Under the pieces are notes generated by a model. That model was not told the DNA's origin. It saw only the letters and a program-made list of their open reading frames with translations, and ran no database searches. A DNA stretch of 64,000 bases from Panulirus ornatus (taxonomy: Eukaryota; Arthropoda; Malacostraca; Decapoda; Palinuridae), in assembly GCF_036320965.1 (NCBI RefSeq), contig NC_092228.1, positions 13,844,807 to 13,908,806 of the forward strand, written 5' to 3'. How positions within the stretch are numbered: position 1 is the stretch's first letter; every line of letters begins with the position of its first letter. A program made the position numbers and the translations under genes. Below, piece after piece: positions 26,547 through 38,152 of this stretch.

Positions 26547-27199
26547 TACGTACCGAGAAGCGTAGGCTACGCTAACCAGAACTCTGAAATTCCTTTATAA
26601 TAGACAATTTATTGTTGGCATAGGAGTAAGTGTTTTGGGGCCCACTGACTATATCAAAGGATCCAAGTATAAAAGGCTTCATTGGATATAGAACGTATAA
26701 TCAAGAACGATTTCAATCACATTTTCACAATATTTTTCCTTCTCCAAATTAAGTAACTGCCGTATGGATTACAAACAACAGACCCTTGGGTCCTTCCGAG
26801 GCTGTTAGCAATAGTGGAAGAGCTCTGAAACTCAGTGAGGCGAGAGTAGAATGCCACACAAATAATTCAGAGAAATACTGGTAAACTTTTCGTGTGAGAC
26901 TAAACAAGAGGAGATAATGTCTGTCATGGACAAAAAGGTTAGTTGCCATTAACAGCTTTTCGAACGTATCTATGGTGCTCCCTTCAACTACTGTGGAGAA
27001 AACGTGCTTCGCTTCATTCCGCGAGTGTGTATCGTATCCATTACGAAGTGTGAAACCTGATAAATCTAGTTTAGTTTTAGATCAAGATTATCGAAGCCTT
27101 CGATAATGCTGAATACCTATAGCATTAGATCTTAACCTCTTTTCTAAGCTAAATAAGTTTAAAACTATAAAAGAAATCAAGCAATGTCAAATATGAATG
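26544..27199. other. No gene seen
   Basis: Short motif-free ORFs. A-run at 27210-27222 begins the next fragment's edge. Confidence 0.55.
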
Positions 27200-28170
27200 A
27201 ATTCGATAGAAAAAAAAAAAAATTGAATCGTTTATGAAGTGGCGGTCCGCTCAATGATTTACAATTTTGTCCCGAATGATAGTTTCCATAAATTTACTAA
27301 CTTCAGACATTAAGTTAATTGGGCGATAATTTCCGGGCAGGGACTTGATACCTTTTATGAGTATCAGTGTTACATTGGCAAACTTCTATTACTCTCGAAT
27401 TTTCTCCGTCGAAAGCGATTTATTGAAAAGAGCAATCAAGTACTTAACTATCTCAATTTTTTTCCCGCCCTTTTTCATTCTCAGACTAAACTTATTTTGG
27501 GCTACCGTTTTACCATCTTTCATATCGTACTGATAATATATATATCTCTTCAACACCTGTTTAAGTTGTAGAACATAAACTGTCTTTTCAATCGTAAATA
27601 TAACTAAAATAATCATGACCTTTACAGTGGCTTTATATCAAGTCACACTCCTCCATAATCAATGTACAACTGACCAAGTAATGACTCGCCTACCTGATGC
27701 ACAAAACTCCTTGGAGATATTCTTGGCAATAAATGCTTCATACTCACGTTTTCTTTGACGTTAAAGTCTCTACTTCTGCGCAAGTATACTTTTTTACCTT
27801 AACATGTCTGGCATTGTTCTCCTCGAGTTTCATACTTTCTTAAACAGGCTTTTTTTTTTTATTCAAATGTTCCACTATCTTGGCTTCGTTGTGGAAAAGA
27901 CATTGTACTACGCATTAGCGTGAAAGTTCAATCCATTACTATGAAAGTTTTCCCCAAGCCACGTCCATAAAATCTTCAGTGGCGATATCCCACATTTGTC
28001 ATTCAAAAGTAAATCAAAGTAGAATCTAAAATTTTTTTTTTTTTTGCATCTTTTCGTGTTAACTTCATTACGGGCAGTGGTAAAAAATGACTATTTTGCT
28101 CATTGTCACTTGTTCCTCACTCTTCTCCAGGTTCAACGTTACGATCCCCACCTGTAGAAACACCGAAGTC
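27200..28170 (-). mobile_element. CR1-like reverse transcriptase fragment
   Basis: The minus strand carries LFNKSLSTEKIRE, then after a frameshift FANVTLILIKGIKSLPGNYR, continuing PINLMSEVSKFMETIIRDKI and, after a stop, HFINDSI. This is the hallmark finger segment of CR1/jockey-group enzymes (NVTPIFKKGDKSLPGNYRPISL). Upstream minus-strand text (27640-28170) gives scattered matches to the linker between endonuclease and reverse transcriptase, and is less certain. The palm is absent. It is old and multiply broken. Confidence 0.7.
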
Positions 28171-28489
28171 TAACATACTCTCAATTCGCGACATGGTTTT
28201 TCAATGACTTGCACATTGCTGGGGCGCTAACAAGTCAAATTAGGATAAAGTCTCAGCCTGTGTCCGGAGATAGCGGAAATCTATTTCTCTCCACCATGAG
28301 ATACTGGTATGTTAAAATCTCAGACTATGATCAAATTGTTAATCACAAATTTCTACTAACTGATCACAAAGGTTTTTCGTCTACCTCCGGTGTCAAGACT
28401 TTTATTTTTATGTCATTTTACAGTATTCGGAACAGTAAAAAGATTCTGAAATATTCTAATTTCTGTAACTGATCCGTGCGGACGCCCCT
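28171..28489. other. No gene seen between two retroelement pieces
   Basis: An 87-codon plus ORF (28209-28472) lies here but shows no motif. Confidence 0.5.
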
Positions 28490-29080
28490 CCCAACAACAA
28501 AAGTAAATAAATAAATGCACAGAGTAGCTTGAAGTATCAAATACGCCTGGGACAACAGTAACTTCAAAACAAACTTACTTTTGTCCTAACAGCAACTGAC
28601 ATCTTTCAAACGCTCCTCATCCCCCCCTCTGCCAGTTAAACCCGCACCCGCCCAACCTTTGTTCCATCTACAGTTCACTCCCTGGTGCCCAAAACACTCC
28701 ACTTCCTTCCCATTTGAATGCACGATAAAACCATCCCGTCTCGCCCCGCGTTACACCTCATTACCCAACTTTTGTTCAGATTAAGTTTCAACTTCCTACT
28801 TTCACATACACAAAATTGAACATCAAGTTTTAGGTTTCTTTCTCGAGTCATTCACAAGAACCAGTTGCAGACAGCAAGTGAATCTACACCCTGGCTCTCC
28901 ATCCCTAGAATACTGTGGACTTGCCACGCACTCGACGACCCTCAGGTCCTCACATTTACTCCCCTCAACACCACACGTTCATGAACAGATGGTGACATGG
29001 TCTTAGAATGTGCTGCAACATGACTTGCGATGGAAACCAAGGATACGTCCTACTAAACTCGTCCTCTGAACACAGGCCAT
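28490..29080 (-). mobile_element. RTE-like reverse transcriptase fragment, heavily decayed
   Basis: The plus-strand text follows, base for base with many changes, the reverse complement of the RTE-like coding region. TCCATCTACAGTTCACTCCC and AAAACACTCCACTTCC match 48687-48740, TCAACTTCCTACTTTCACA matches the 48832-48850 region, and ACATTTACTCCCCTCAACA matches 48990-49010. No open frame remains. Confidence 0.55.
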
Positions 29081-29997
29081 ATTTTACATAGAGAGCATGT
29101 AATTATTTTAACACGGGAAGATATTCAAGATTCTTATATTGGAAATTACAAGCCTGAGCTGGTGGTCTAACTATCCATAGTAGTATATAAGCCTAAGGGT
29201 CAAATGACCAAACACCTGTTCATGAGAGTAGCTAGATTCAAGAGAGGGTGTACCAGTCTAGCGCCCTACTAACCCAAATCTGCTTGAAATTTGGGGTAGC
29301 CCGTAAACAATGACAAGGTGAAACATATTTAGTTGAGAAATGATTATTGACAGTAATTTGGTACTTGTAAATGCCATGAGACTTTGGCTGCTTATCAGGC
29401 TGTTGAAAAGATTTTATAATACACACATCAGGTCATGAACTTCAACATATAACACAAATGTTGCGTCTCTTAAGCTTAATAACAAAACTACAAAGTGAAC
29501 GTTGCTTGAAAACCAGCAATTATCAATGCAACACACACATACATTCACGATTCTAACATTAAAAAAAAATCACCAATTACTAAGCATGAACTAAAAGGAT
29601 TTTCATTATATTAATAAAATTATGCGTCTGACAAACATAGTGCATAGCTACCTGTGTTTCATTTCTTGGTTACTGCATGAAAGAGCACCATCCATGGATG
29701 GACAAGGTAAGATTAGGCTCAGCAGGTACGGAATTTCCGAGCGAGGCTCAAGCAGTTGGAGGACCTGTTGCAGCAGTTTGGTGCCCCAAGCGTTAAAGAA
29801 GATACTTGTGTTCTTGTACACACTAAACCACATACTTCTGACCCCTACAAAAGGGGTATGCTGCCCCATATGGAGGGTAGCTGCAATGTCTACGACCTAT
29901 TTCCGTGGCGTAGTCTTCCATGACTGACGATTGATATGAAAAGTTGTTTATATACAATCAAATGATCCACCCGTACACTTCTATTACGTTGAACATA
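29081..29997. other. 3' flank of the TMC gene; no other gene
   Basis: This lies downstream of the TMC stop codon on the minus strand and should contain its 3' UTR. I see no canonical AATAAA on the minus strand close to the stop, so the polyadenylation site is not assigned. Confidence 0.5.
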
Positions 29998-30202
29998 TCA
30001 AACTGCATCTGCTCTTCTTATAGACTTGTATACTTCCACAAGATAGGCTTTGTCTTTAGCTGTATATCTTAGTTTCTTCTCGAGCCTCTTTATCAAGGCA
30101 TTACGAGCCTTAATCACGGAGATGTAGAAGGTGAAGAGCAGGATAACCAGTCCTATTAGGACTATCGTTACCACAGCATCATCCAGGGTGAACAACAAAG
30201 AC
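29998..30202 (-). CDS. tmc: TMC exon G: last membrane span and C-terminus
   Basis: Acceptor CTCCTTATAG, phase 2. It encodes RSLLFTLDD, a final span and a basic coiled tail (ARNALIKRLEKKLRYTAKDK), ending RRADAV and TGA. Confidence 0.9.
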
Positions 30203-33200
30203 CTATAAGGAGAAACGAGTGCTGGATAAATCATTCATTAAGTTGAAGAACTGATACATTTCTAGATAAATATGTGTTCGACAAAGAGTTACCATACATA
30301 TCTGTATGGTAAAGTGAAGAGACAATGAATTTCAGGTTAGGTCCCTTTGGTGTCTAAAGTAAAAGTACTTTTTAAGCAACATTATGAAACAGACATGTGC
30401 AGAATTGTTGGCAAAATTACAAAACAAATATTGTGAAAGATATTCTCACCTGATCCAATATGCAGAGTTGTTGATCCTGCAGATGTAGTACGTCAGGGAT
30501 TCCCAGCTGTTGCCCAGGCCTCGGAATGGTGAGCAAGCCTCGGACGGGCAGAGGAAGAACATGGCCCAGCCGTTGGACATAAGGCACATTAGGAAGGCAA
30601 GCAAGAGGATGGTCGTGAACATGGCAGATGAGCGGGAGGCTCGAAATACTCTGGTCGCTGGTACGCACGTCCAGGTCAGTGTAAACAACTTCAGGCCGAA
30701 AAGTATGCAGAAGGTGAAGTAACAAACTGTTGCCATTAGTGGGGAATACAAAACACCCAGCCAACAGATTGCCTGAACGTACACAATATCCAGCACATGA
30801 CCTGGCACATCAAATTCTATCCGACTCGCTCTCTTGCACAGGGAGTTTTCAAAGTGGCTTAATCCCTTTCGTGATACGTTTATAACAAAAGTCATACCAA
30901 TCTGAATTAGCACATCCAGCACCAGGACAGAGTAAACCTGCTGGCCTAGGTGTGTCTCCCAGCAAATGTAGTCTTGACCTTCTGGGTCACACCCACGTGA
31001 CTGGTAATAGATAAGATGCAGTTTCGTGATAACGAGGATGCCTAAAGATGTCAGCCTGATTAAAACACAACGACCGAGGGTCAAAAGTAGTTCTGTGCGG
31101 CCTCTGTAATGCTCAAATGTCACCACAAAGTTAAATATCACCGGGTAAATAAAGTTTAGAAGAGCCACGCACACGGTTGGTGCATAGCTCCACAAGTCTT
31201 GTTGGAAGGGGTCGTCCACAGGCTTTTCGGCTTCTTTCACCAGAAAATAAATGCCAGTCCAACCTCCAGTAATGAGGAACAGTACAAATATGTTAACGAG
31301 GACACGGGCAAGGTAGAGTTGTGCAAGGTCATTTCGTGTGCGTTTCAATTTCTTCTCGTGGAATTCTTCATCGTCAAAAGCGGCCTTCACCTCACTCACG
31401 ATAAGGCGATGTTCCGTGTGTACAGCAGCTGACTCGCTCACTGTGAAATCCCAGCCAGCGAAAATGATGTTGGAGAAAATCATGCCGTATTCACTTCCTG
31501 TTCCTGAGGTGTGGCGAAGGAATCTGGCAGCAAAGACGACAACGTAAATCAGAGAAATGAAGTACACAAGAAGGACGGTCAGGATGTACGCTAAGCTGAC
31601 AAGGTAGTCGCCGTCAGTAGTTACAGGATAGAAACCACTAAAAAGTAAAGTCCACTCCAGAAACCCGGTTCCTTGAAGGAAATCTTGCACCAGGTCTGTA
31701 ACTTTTCCCCTATGGTTGCTCACAACACTCTCCAAATGTTCAACATAATTTCTATTGCATCCTTGAACCTGAAACAAAAAATAATTATACATAAGTCTCT
31801 TAAATTCTTAATGATGACGGAATAAGACTTTATATTGCAATCATCCTCAGACTGTGTGTGTGATTACGTACAGGTTGATCATCTTTATGTGTGGTTCGGA
31901 GTGGGAGTTCGTAGTACACACCCAGGATCCTACCTCTAACATTTTGCATCGCTTTGGAATAATGAAATCTGACAATCTACTACGTATTGAGCCATGTACC
32001 CGCAACTGTGTCACTACAATTTCCTCACATTTTTGGTAACTTTAGTCTTACTTAGTTTCCATCTATTTTCTTATGGCCAGTACTTTGCCTCCGTAGTTTT
32101 GATGATAGGTCATGAGTAGAATTACGCCTTTCTGTGGGTGGGGGTTCTACACTTGAACATTCAATAGTTACATCTTTTTGTTCTGAACTTTTGCATGCGA
32201 TTCATATTCACAGATTCATCATGCAATTCATTCCACACAGTCATACTAAAATAGTACTTCTTAATCTTTTTCTAACGGGTTACTTGCTTGATTTTATGTT
32301 AAAGCCTGTGGTTGACCTATCCTTCCATTTTTTCTTGAAGAAATGTTTACTGTTGAACATCAAACTGTTATGGTGGCACTAATTTCCACAATTTCTATGA
32401 AACAAGACTGACTATCATCATAATCTCTTACCATGAAAAAGTATAAACACACTTCATATATGATCCTCTTGTATAGGGCTAAAAACATAATACTACGTTT
32501 TTCGCTTGTAGCGGCACTGATTTGCATATTAAAGCTAAACATTTGTTATTTATGTTGGAGGCTCCAGTCACTCACAAAAGTCCACATCAAGGCCGGATCT
32601 TAATTGAAACACAGGGAGGGTAATCAACGAGAAAAAGAGACAGAAAAAGTATTTATGAATTCTGGAGGAAGTGAAAAACTTGTCTTGAAAATGTGCCAGG
32701 TCATAATTTTGGGGAAAGACATGAAAGGGGGGATCATTCCAAAGTTCTGAGTTGTAGGGAAAGAAAGTTAAACAAAACGGCTCACCCTTGAACTGCCAAT
32801 GGCCACACAGTAATCACGTGATGCAGCACTTGCCAAGTGTTATGTGATTTAGCACACATGCAGCCAGCTCTAGGGAGCAAAAACCAAAGTACAACATATG
32901 GAAAGGGAAAGTGAACCAACATTGCGGCTAAGGGTAAGCGTGTCAAGTTATACTGTTAGCCTAGGAGAGTTTATAAGTCTGACCGCTTTCGACTTAACCC
33001 TTGTCAAGTAGAACCACCCCAGATGTGATAGCAGTACTCCATATAGTGGTATTCACAGTAATCTCTGACCATAAGAACCGGTACAAACCCCATCTTCGTT
33101 ATATCAAGTCTAATTCCCAAGGTATCAGATCTTTCTTATTTTTCTCAGTGATGTGGCTACAAAAATGGTTGCTGCGGTTTACGCGGCAATGGTCCCACAC

Positions 33201-36200
33201 CTGAACATATTCGAAATGGCGGAGTATATAAGTATGCCTGGTTTGATGCTTTTTTTTTTTAAGTGTCCGATTCTTGCACTTATAGCCTATCAATACAAAT
33301 ACAAACACACACACGTGCATACAAGCATGAAACTTGAGTATACTCAATACACAATCAACAACTTCACCATACTTTTGGGGAGAAACGTAACCAAATTTAC
33401 GAGGGCTGCTCACCGCAGGATCATTCCTCAAGGTCAGTCCCGAGCACAAGTCCTTAGGTCTGTTAAAGCAGTCTCCCGAGGCCTGCCAGCCGAAGCCTTG
33501 GTTTGTGTCGTCAGTCGCCCAGAGAGCAGAGGGCACCACCACACCACCCACCAGGAGCAATGCTAACACGAGGTTCAGTTGGATCAGGTCGCGTAAGAAG
33601 ATGAAGACGGCAACTACGCTGGTGCCAAACTTGCCCTCGATGCGTTTAAGAACCCGATGCCATGGCTGAAAGAGAAAAAAAAAAATGAAATTGGAAAGTG
33701 GTTCTCCAGTAATGGATTCATTTCAAGCTAATTCCTAAATTAAGACATGAAAATCATGAAAACAACAACAAACCAATGGCAACAACAAATACAAAAATTC
33801 AAAAGTGACAAGTGAAGAAAGGGAAATGTGTAGAAAAACAACAAAAGATAAGCGAAACAACGATAACACGCTCGCAAGAACTTCATCGATACATCCTGCA
33901 ACCGCAGGAAACCACCCGTAACACATGCCAATATCAACAGCAACAACTTTTCAAACGCTACATCTCCTGGGATGGATTTAAGGGAGCAGACCTGCACGGC
34001 AGAGTAAGGTTTAAGCTGCAACAGCGTTGAGACTAACAATTTCAACTGTTAAGGAGAAAAAAAATATCAAGGATTCAATAACTGCAATGATTCGAAATTA
34101 ACAACCACAAGGATACAACAACAACAACGACGAGGTACAGTAATAATGTTGTGAAAACCGAAGGATGTAAACTACAGGAATCTTAAGAGTGTGACAGAGA
34201 GACCTAGGAGTCGACAATGTCCCCAACCTGTCACCACATAAGGAGACCAATTTTCGGCTCGCGAAAAAGACTCCATTCGGGATACATTCATCAATACGTT
34301 CACGTCATGCATACGGCCAGAACTCGTTCCTCAAGCTTGGTCATCCCACCTGAAGAAGTACAACGACCTAATAGAGAAGGTCCGTCCGTGCAAGGGCAAC
34401 AAAGATGAGAGCATTAAGAACACAGTTACAGAGAAACGCTTGGATGACTTTGATTTGCCTACCATGGAAGAAAGAGGAGTGAGGGATGACTTGATCACAA
34501 TCTTTGATCTCATGAACAAGACTGATGACACGAGAGTGAACAGCTCTTCGAAATCAAGCAAAAACCTGTTGAAATCCATGTAAAGAAGTACTTCTATAGT
34601 CTTACAATGGCGTAGGAATGGAACAGACTGAATACGGAAATCGTAGATGAGCTAGGAAAGGATAGACTCCTTTGGAGTGAGAAGTTCTCTGATGAAAATG
34701 TACTCCCAGTGATCCAGCCTCGCCAAAGAGACTCCACTCGCGGTGTAACATCATACAAAGAGTTACATCGCGAGTGAAAAGTCAGAGAACTTCCCCAAGG
34801 AGTCCATATTTCCCTGTTACTGGAAGCGGCGCAGCCTTAGGCTGCAGGAAATATTTTTGTTGAATTGCCACATTTCACTACAATCCAAATCGTAAGACTC
34901 ACATCAAAAGCCTGGAAGATGGATGTTATCTTGTGGCCGCCCTTTTTCATCACCGTCGTCACAGGCTGGACATAGAACCACCTCCATTCCATGTCTTCCT
35001 GTGGATGAAAGAGCCATTCAGTGCCATGTAACGCGAGGTGTAGCGACATACATGGTCCAGAAGCATGCCTCTTGAGCTTCGAATTCCAGGGCAAATGTAA
35101 AGTACATTCAAATAAGTCTAAATAAACATTCTATGAAATATTAAATAAGTATTCCTGCATTGTCACACACACACCTAAGTTACACTTGATCGAAGCTGTG
35201 CTGCTTTGACTTTGTTGAGCTCAAATCATTTCTGCACACACACACACACACACCGGCTGGCTCAGTATCAATGTTTCTGCCTGCCTACCTCTCACTGATG
35301 ACCTGACTCACAACCAGCAAGGAAATTGCCTGGAAGGTTAAGCCGTGAGGTGCACACATACTGCCTCCAGCAATAATTCCTCTGCGTTTGACATCGCGCA
35401 AGACCCAAACAAAATCATCACTAGGCAGTTGACTAATAACATTTTAAAATCAAGAGTACTAGGCTCTGATGGCGAGACAATAATAAAATCTAGTACCAGG
35501 CTTTGATGGCGAAACATTCAGACGCAAACTACACACATCCCGAACAAGACACACGCAACACTCCAATGGTAGAGAGTATAGCTTGAATATACGTTAAGCA
35601 AGCACATGTAACGTTGAACACTAGCATAACTTGGCGTTACAACAGAGTGCAGTTAACCATATACGAGTTGCCTACAATATCATTACCACGAAATCACTTT
35701 TCTACAATATGAGAACTGTGTTTGCTAGCCTATCATCATCATCCAAATATTCGATTCAGCTGTGTCGTGTATTCTGTTGACGTAATCAAGAGCGGTGCTC
35801 TACTTTCTTCTCTGCCTACTAGGCTTATTGTCCCCCTCCTACATCCCCAACCCCCCAACACCGACCGACACACCACTTCCATGTTCTTTCCTCACCAGTT
35901 TCTTCCTGAGTTGCATCCTCGTCAACCTGCGTCGCTCCATCGGCCAGGGTTGCTCCCGGATGCAGCTCAGCGTCTCCACAATTTCCGACCCAGTCATGGC
36001 TGATGGGAGACGAATACTTGAGTTACCTTCAATGTTTTCCTTTATCATCATTATTTCGCAGCACGAGGTATAGCGGAAAACTTAGATAACATGGTAGAAA
36101 AAATGTTGAATAATACCGACATTAAATAATGAATACTGAAGATCCTAATTTTCGTTCCTAAAAACTGTAATGAAAAAAAAAAAACTAACTTGCGATGGAG

Positions 36201-38151
36201 AGGAGATTTAACAGAGTACACGCTAGAGTGAAGAGAGGGAGAGGACGTAAATAGGTATAAATAAAAGCAACAGATTTCTGTGGTACAAAAGATAGCCAAT
36301 ATTGAAACAACCCACAATTTCATACATGTCCTATGTAGCAATGAAGACACTCGTACGAAAAGACGAAAATATCAGGAACTGGGGACACGACGTGTGACCC
36401 TATCCCCGTGCTTAATCCTACCAATACTAATGACTTTTTTGCCTGAATTTATATAAAAGAAATTATCCCTCACTTACGGTCCTCCTTGCCATCTGGCGGG
36501 TGCCCAGCCTCTGTCATGTCATCAGGGGGGTTCCAGCGTCCCCGCAGGGACCCACGGAAACGTAAAGTTCCTGGAAGCAGAAGCGTAATGAAACTGGAGC
36601 ATAAACTTGATCATGGGAAACTGTAGCATGAAGCTATATCATGGCAGTCCACACTAATGATTGACCCTAACTCTGTACCAAGGCGTTTGACGAGTGTCTC
36701 TACAATATTCATGGTGGATACTGATTTTCTTTGGTGCGTGTATGGCATATAATCTGTCACTGGCCTGGTATATTAAGGTACAGAATGTCCAGGACATGGT
36801 AGGGAAGGTGCCACTGATTTACAGAACAGAACTCTATGTACTTTCTAATGTTGTTAGAGAACTAACTGTTAATGCAGTATGTTTTGGTTCCCTTCTTGTG
36901 TCTTACACATTCATGCCATGATGGTGGCCGGAAAGATTACTTCATACAATACAATTACGTCCTAATTCGTGAAAAACATGGTCCAAATTGCCTGCAATAC
37001 GAGCAGAGTCAGCCATTAGGTTGTTCACGTTCTATACAAAAATTACTTTTCACTACGTTAAACGTGTTTCTACATGCATGCAGCAGATAATCAGTTTGTG
37101 TGCAAATCGATTCATGTTTTGCATTATGTTCCTGTGTCACCCATCAACTGTATTCCTTTCAAACACTAATTCAAGAGTTATTAAAGTGGTCAGTCCGTTG
37201 AACACAAAAAATTTACTTAAGTTTACTAGCACATTGTTCCTCATACATACCTTGAAACCTATCCACATGAGAGGGCAACATGTCCATCGGTTCCTCATAT
37301 TCCGTCTGTTGTGAGAACGTCGCACGGTAGGAACCTCTCCCATACATGCTACCCCAGCAGGGTCTGGCGTCTCGCCCGTCTCGATACTGTCTCTGTGAAG
37401 GCTCCGTGAAGTCCGTTGTATCTAGGTCTCCGTCAGCATGTGGGTACGAGTGACTATCGTGGTCCAAACAGTCACTGTCCCTGCTCCTATGGGCTTCATA
37501 TTCAGGATCACAGACGGAAAAACTTGTTTCTTCATGACTCCCGTCCCTAAATCTCGGGGGAGAACCATATCTTCCTGGTGAGGTGGAGGTGCGACTAAGT
37601 CCCCGGCTACTTTCCGGCATATCCCACGTGCCCATACTACACATGTCTGCTTCCTCCACACGTGCACGCGGTGCTCCCCACCTTGAGGGACCTCGAGCGT
37701 CTTCCTGTGACTCACGACCAATCGGGGTCCTTCTGGGATCTCTCAAACCTCGAGATCGCCAATATTCAAGGTCCCCGCCCTGGTTACGGGAACTTGCTGT
37801 AACTTCCTCAAACGGTCTTGAAGGCTGTCGATTTCGAGATTGTCTTTCTTGCCTTAATTCGCCGGAGTGCTCCCGAACTCTTGCGTGAATCTCGCCTATA
37901 TATCTAACCCGACTTTGTGTCTGCGAGGCAGCTGATGGCGAATGATAAGCGTCTCTAGCATCCCTGGTTGGCATTCTCGTCCCATGTCCCCAGGCACTTG
38001 GAGAAGTGTGTTCGTAGTGTCTTGATATAACACTGCCCCAGTGATCCTGGCGGTGCCTGTAGCCATCGCGCTGTAGTCTGTCATCTGTAGCGTCTTGTGC
38101 AGATCGAGGGTCGTCCCATTCCGACCGCTGGTTACGTAGTTTAGCACACAT
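29998..38151 (-). CDS. tmc: Transmembrane channel-like (TMC) protein, 7 coding exons, 989 aa model
   Basis: Exons (minus, 5' to 3'): 38151-37251, 36570-36478, 35999-35896, 34998-34903, 33665-33414, 31768-30450, 30202-29998. All six introns are GT-AG, phases agree, and the sum is 2970 nt with a terminal TGA. Residues 1-300 are a charged Arg/Ser/Asp/Glu-rich tail. Ten hydrophobic segments follow (about 415-446, 537-565, 636-659, 677-700, 716-737, 761-781, 809-825, 826-848, 863-888, 932-952). The family hallmark CWETHLGQQVY starts at residue 751. Ten spans fit the known TMC topology, which resembles TMEM16 proteins. TMC1/2 are pores of hair-cell mechanotransduction channels; other members are less well understood. 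GWDFTVSES and SGFYP suggest, weakly, the TMC5/7 branch. The start is uncertain because the ATG lies one base inside an apparent splice acceptor. Confidence 0.92.
30450..31768 (-). CDS. tmc: TMC exon F: spans 2-9 and TMC motif, 1319 bp
   Basis: The largest exon, bounded by TTTGTTTCAG and GTGAGA, phase 0 to 2. It carries eight hydrophobic segments and the CWETHLGQQVY motif. A cluster of basic residues around KKLKRTRNDL forms the first intracellular loop. Confidence 0.96.
32570..32990 (-). mobile_element. Jockey-like 3' end inside TMC intron 5
   Basis: In reverse complement this matches the terminal domain at 1-624 closely, including ATGACCTGGCACATTTTC, CCGGCCTTGATGTGGAC and the tail GACTGGAGCCTCCAACATAA. 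It lies in the 1645-base intron between exons E and F, in the same orientation as the gene. Confidence 0.75.
33414..33665 (-). CDS. tmc: TMC exon E: first membrane span and first extracellular loop
   Basis: Bounded by a long pyrimidine tract with TTTCAG and by GTGAGC, phase 0 to 0. It encodes PWHRVLKRIEGKFGTSVVAV, the conserved WxxxLKxIEGxFG motif, then a hydrophobic span and a loop with two cysteines (DCFNRPKDLC). Confidence 0.93.
34330..34720 (+). mobile_element. CR1-like reverse transcriptase C-terminal fragment in TMC intron 4
   Basis: Plus frames read LKKYNDLIEKV and then KRLDDFDLPTMEERGVRDDL, continuing ITIFDLMNKTDDTRV. This is the post-palm L-LPTLEERRxRGDLIxxFKI motif of CR1/jockey-group elements. 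It is antisense to the TMC gene and broken by frameshifts. Confidence 0.7.
34903..34998 (-). CDS. tmc: TMC exon D, 96 bp
   Basis: Bounded by TCATCCACAG and GTGAGT, phase 0 to 0. It encodes EDMEWRWFYVQPVTTVMKKG and continues to ITSIFQAFD, the amphipathic linker before the first span. Confidence 0.8.
35235..35252. repeat. (CA)n microsatellite in a TMC intron
   Basis: About nine CA units in the intron between exons C and D. Confidence 0.9.
35896..35999 (-). CDS. tmc: TMC exon C, 104 bp
   Basis: Bounded by CTCCCATCAG and GTGAGG, phase 1 to phase 0. It encodes CIREQPWPMERRRLTRMQL, matching the conserved basic segment (MPMSLxEKRxxR-like) that precedes the first membrane span in TMC proteins. Confidence 0.85.
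36478..36570 (-). CDS. tmc: TMC exon B, 93 bp
   Basis: Bounded by GCTTCCAG and GTAAGTG, phase 1 to phase 1. It encodes GTLRFRGSLRGRWNPPDD and a Gly/Pro/His-rich end. It is too short to recognise alone; support comes from phase and splice sites. Confidence 0.75.
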
Positions 38152-38152
38152 A
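37251..38152 (-). CDS. tmc: TMC exon A: N-terminal cytoplasmic tail
   Basis: The exon ends at a strong donor (CAAG|GTATGT, phase 1). At its 5' edge CTCATCCTTCCAG|TATG looks like an acceptor, so this may be an internal exon with further coding sequence upstream, or the first coding exon after a 5' UTR intron. The product is rich in Arg, Ser, Asp, Glu, Tyr and Gly without a known domain. Such tails vary greatly between TMC proteins. Confidence 0.8.
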
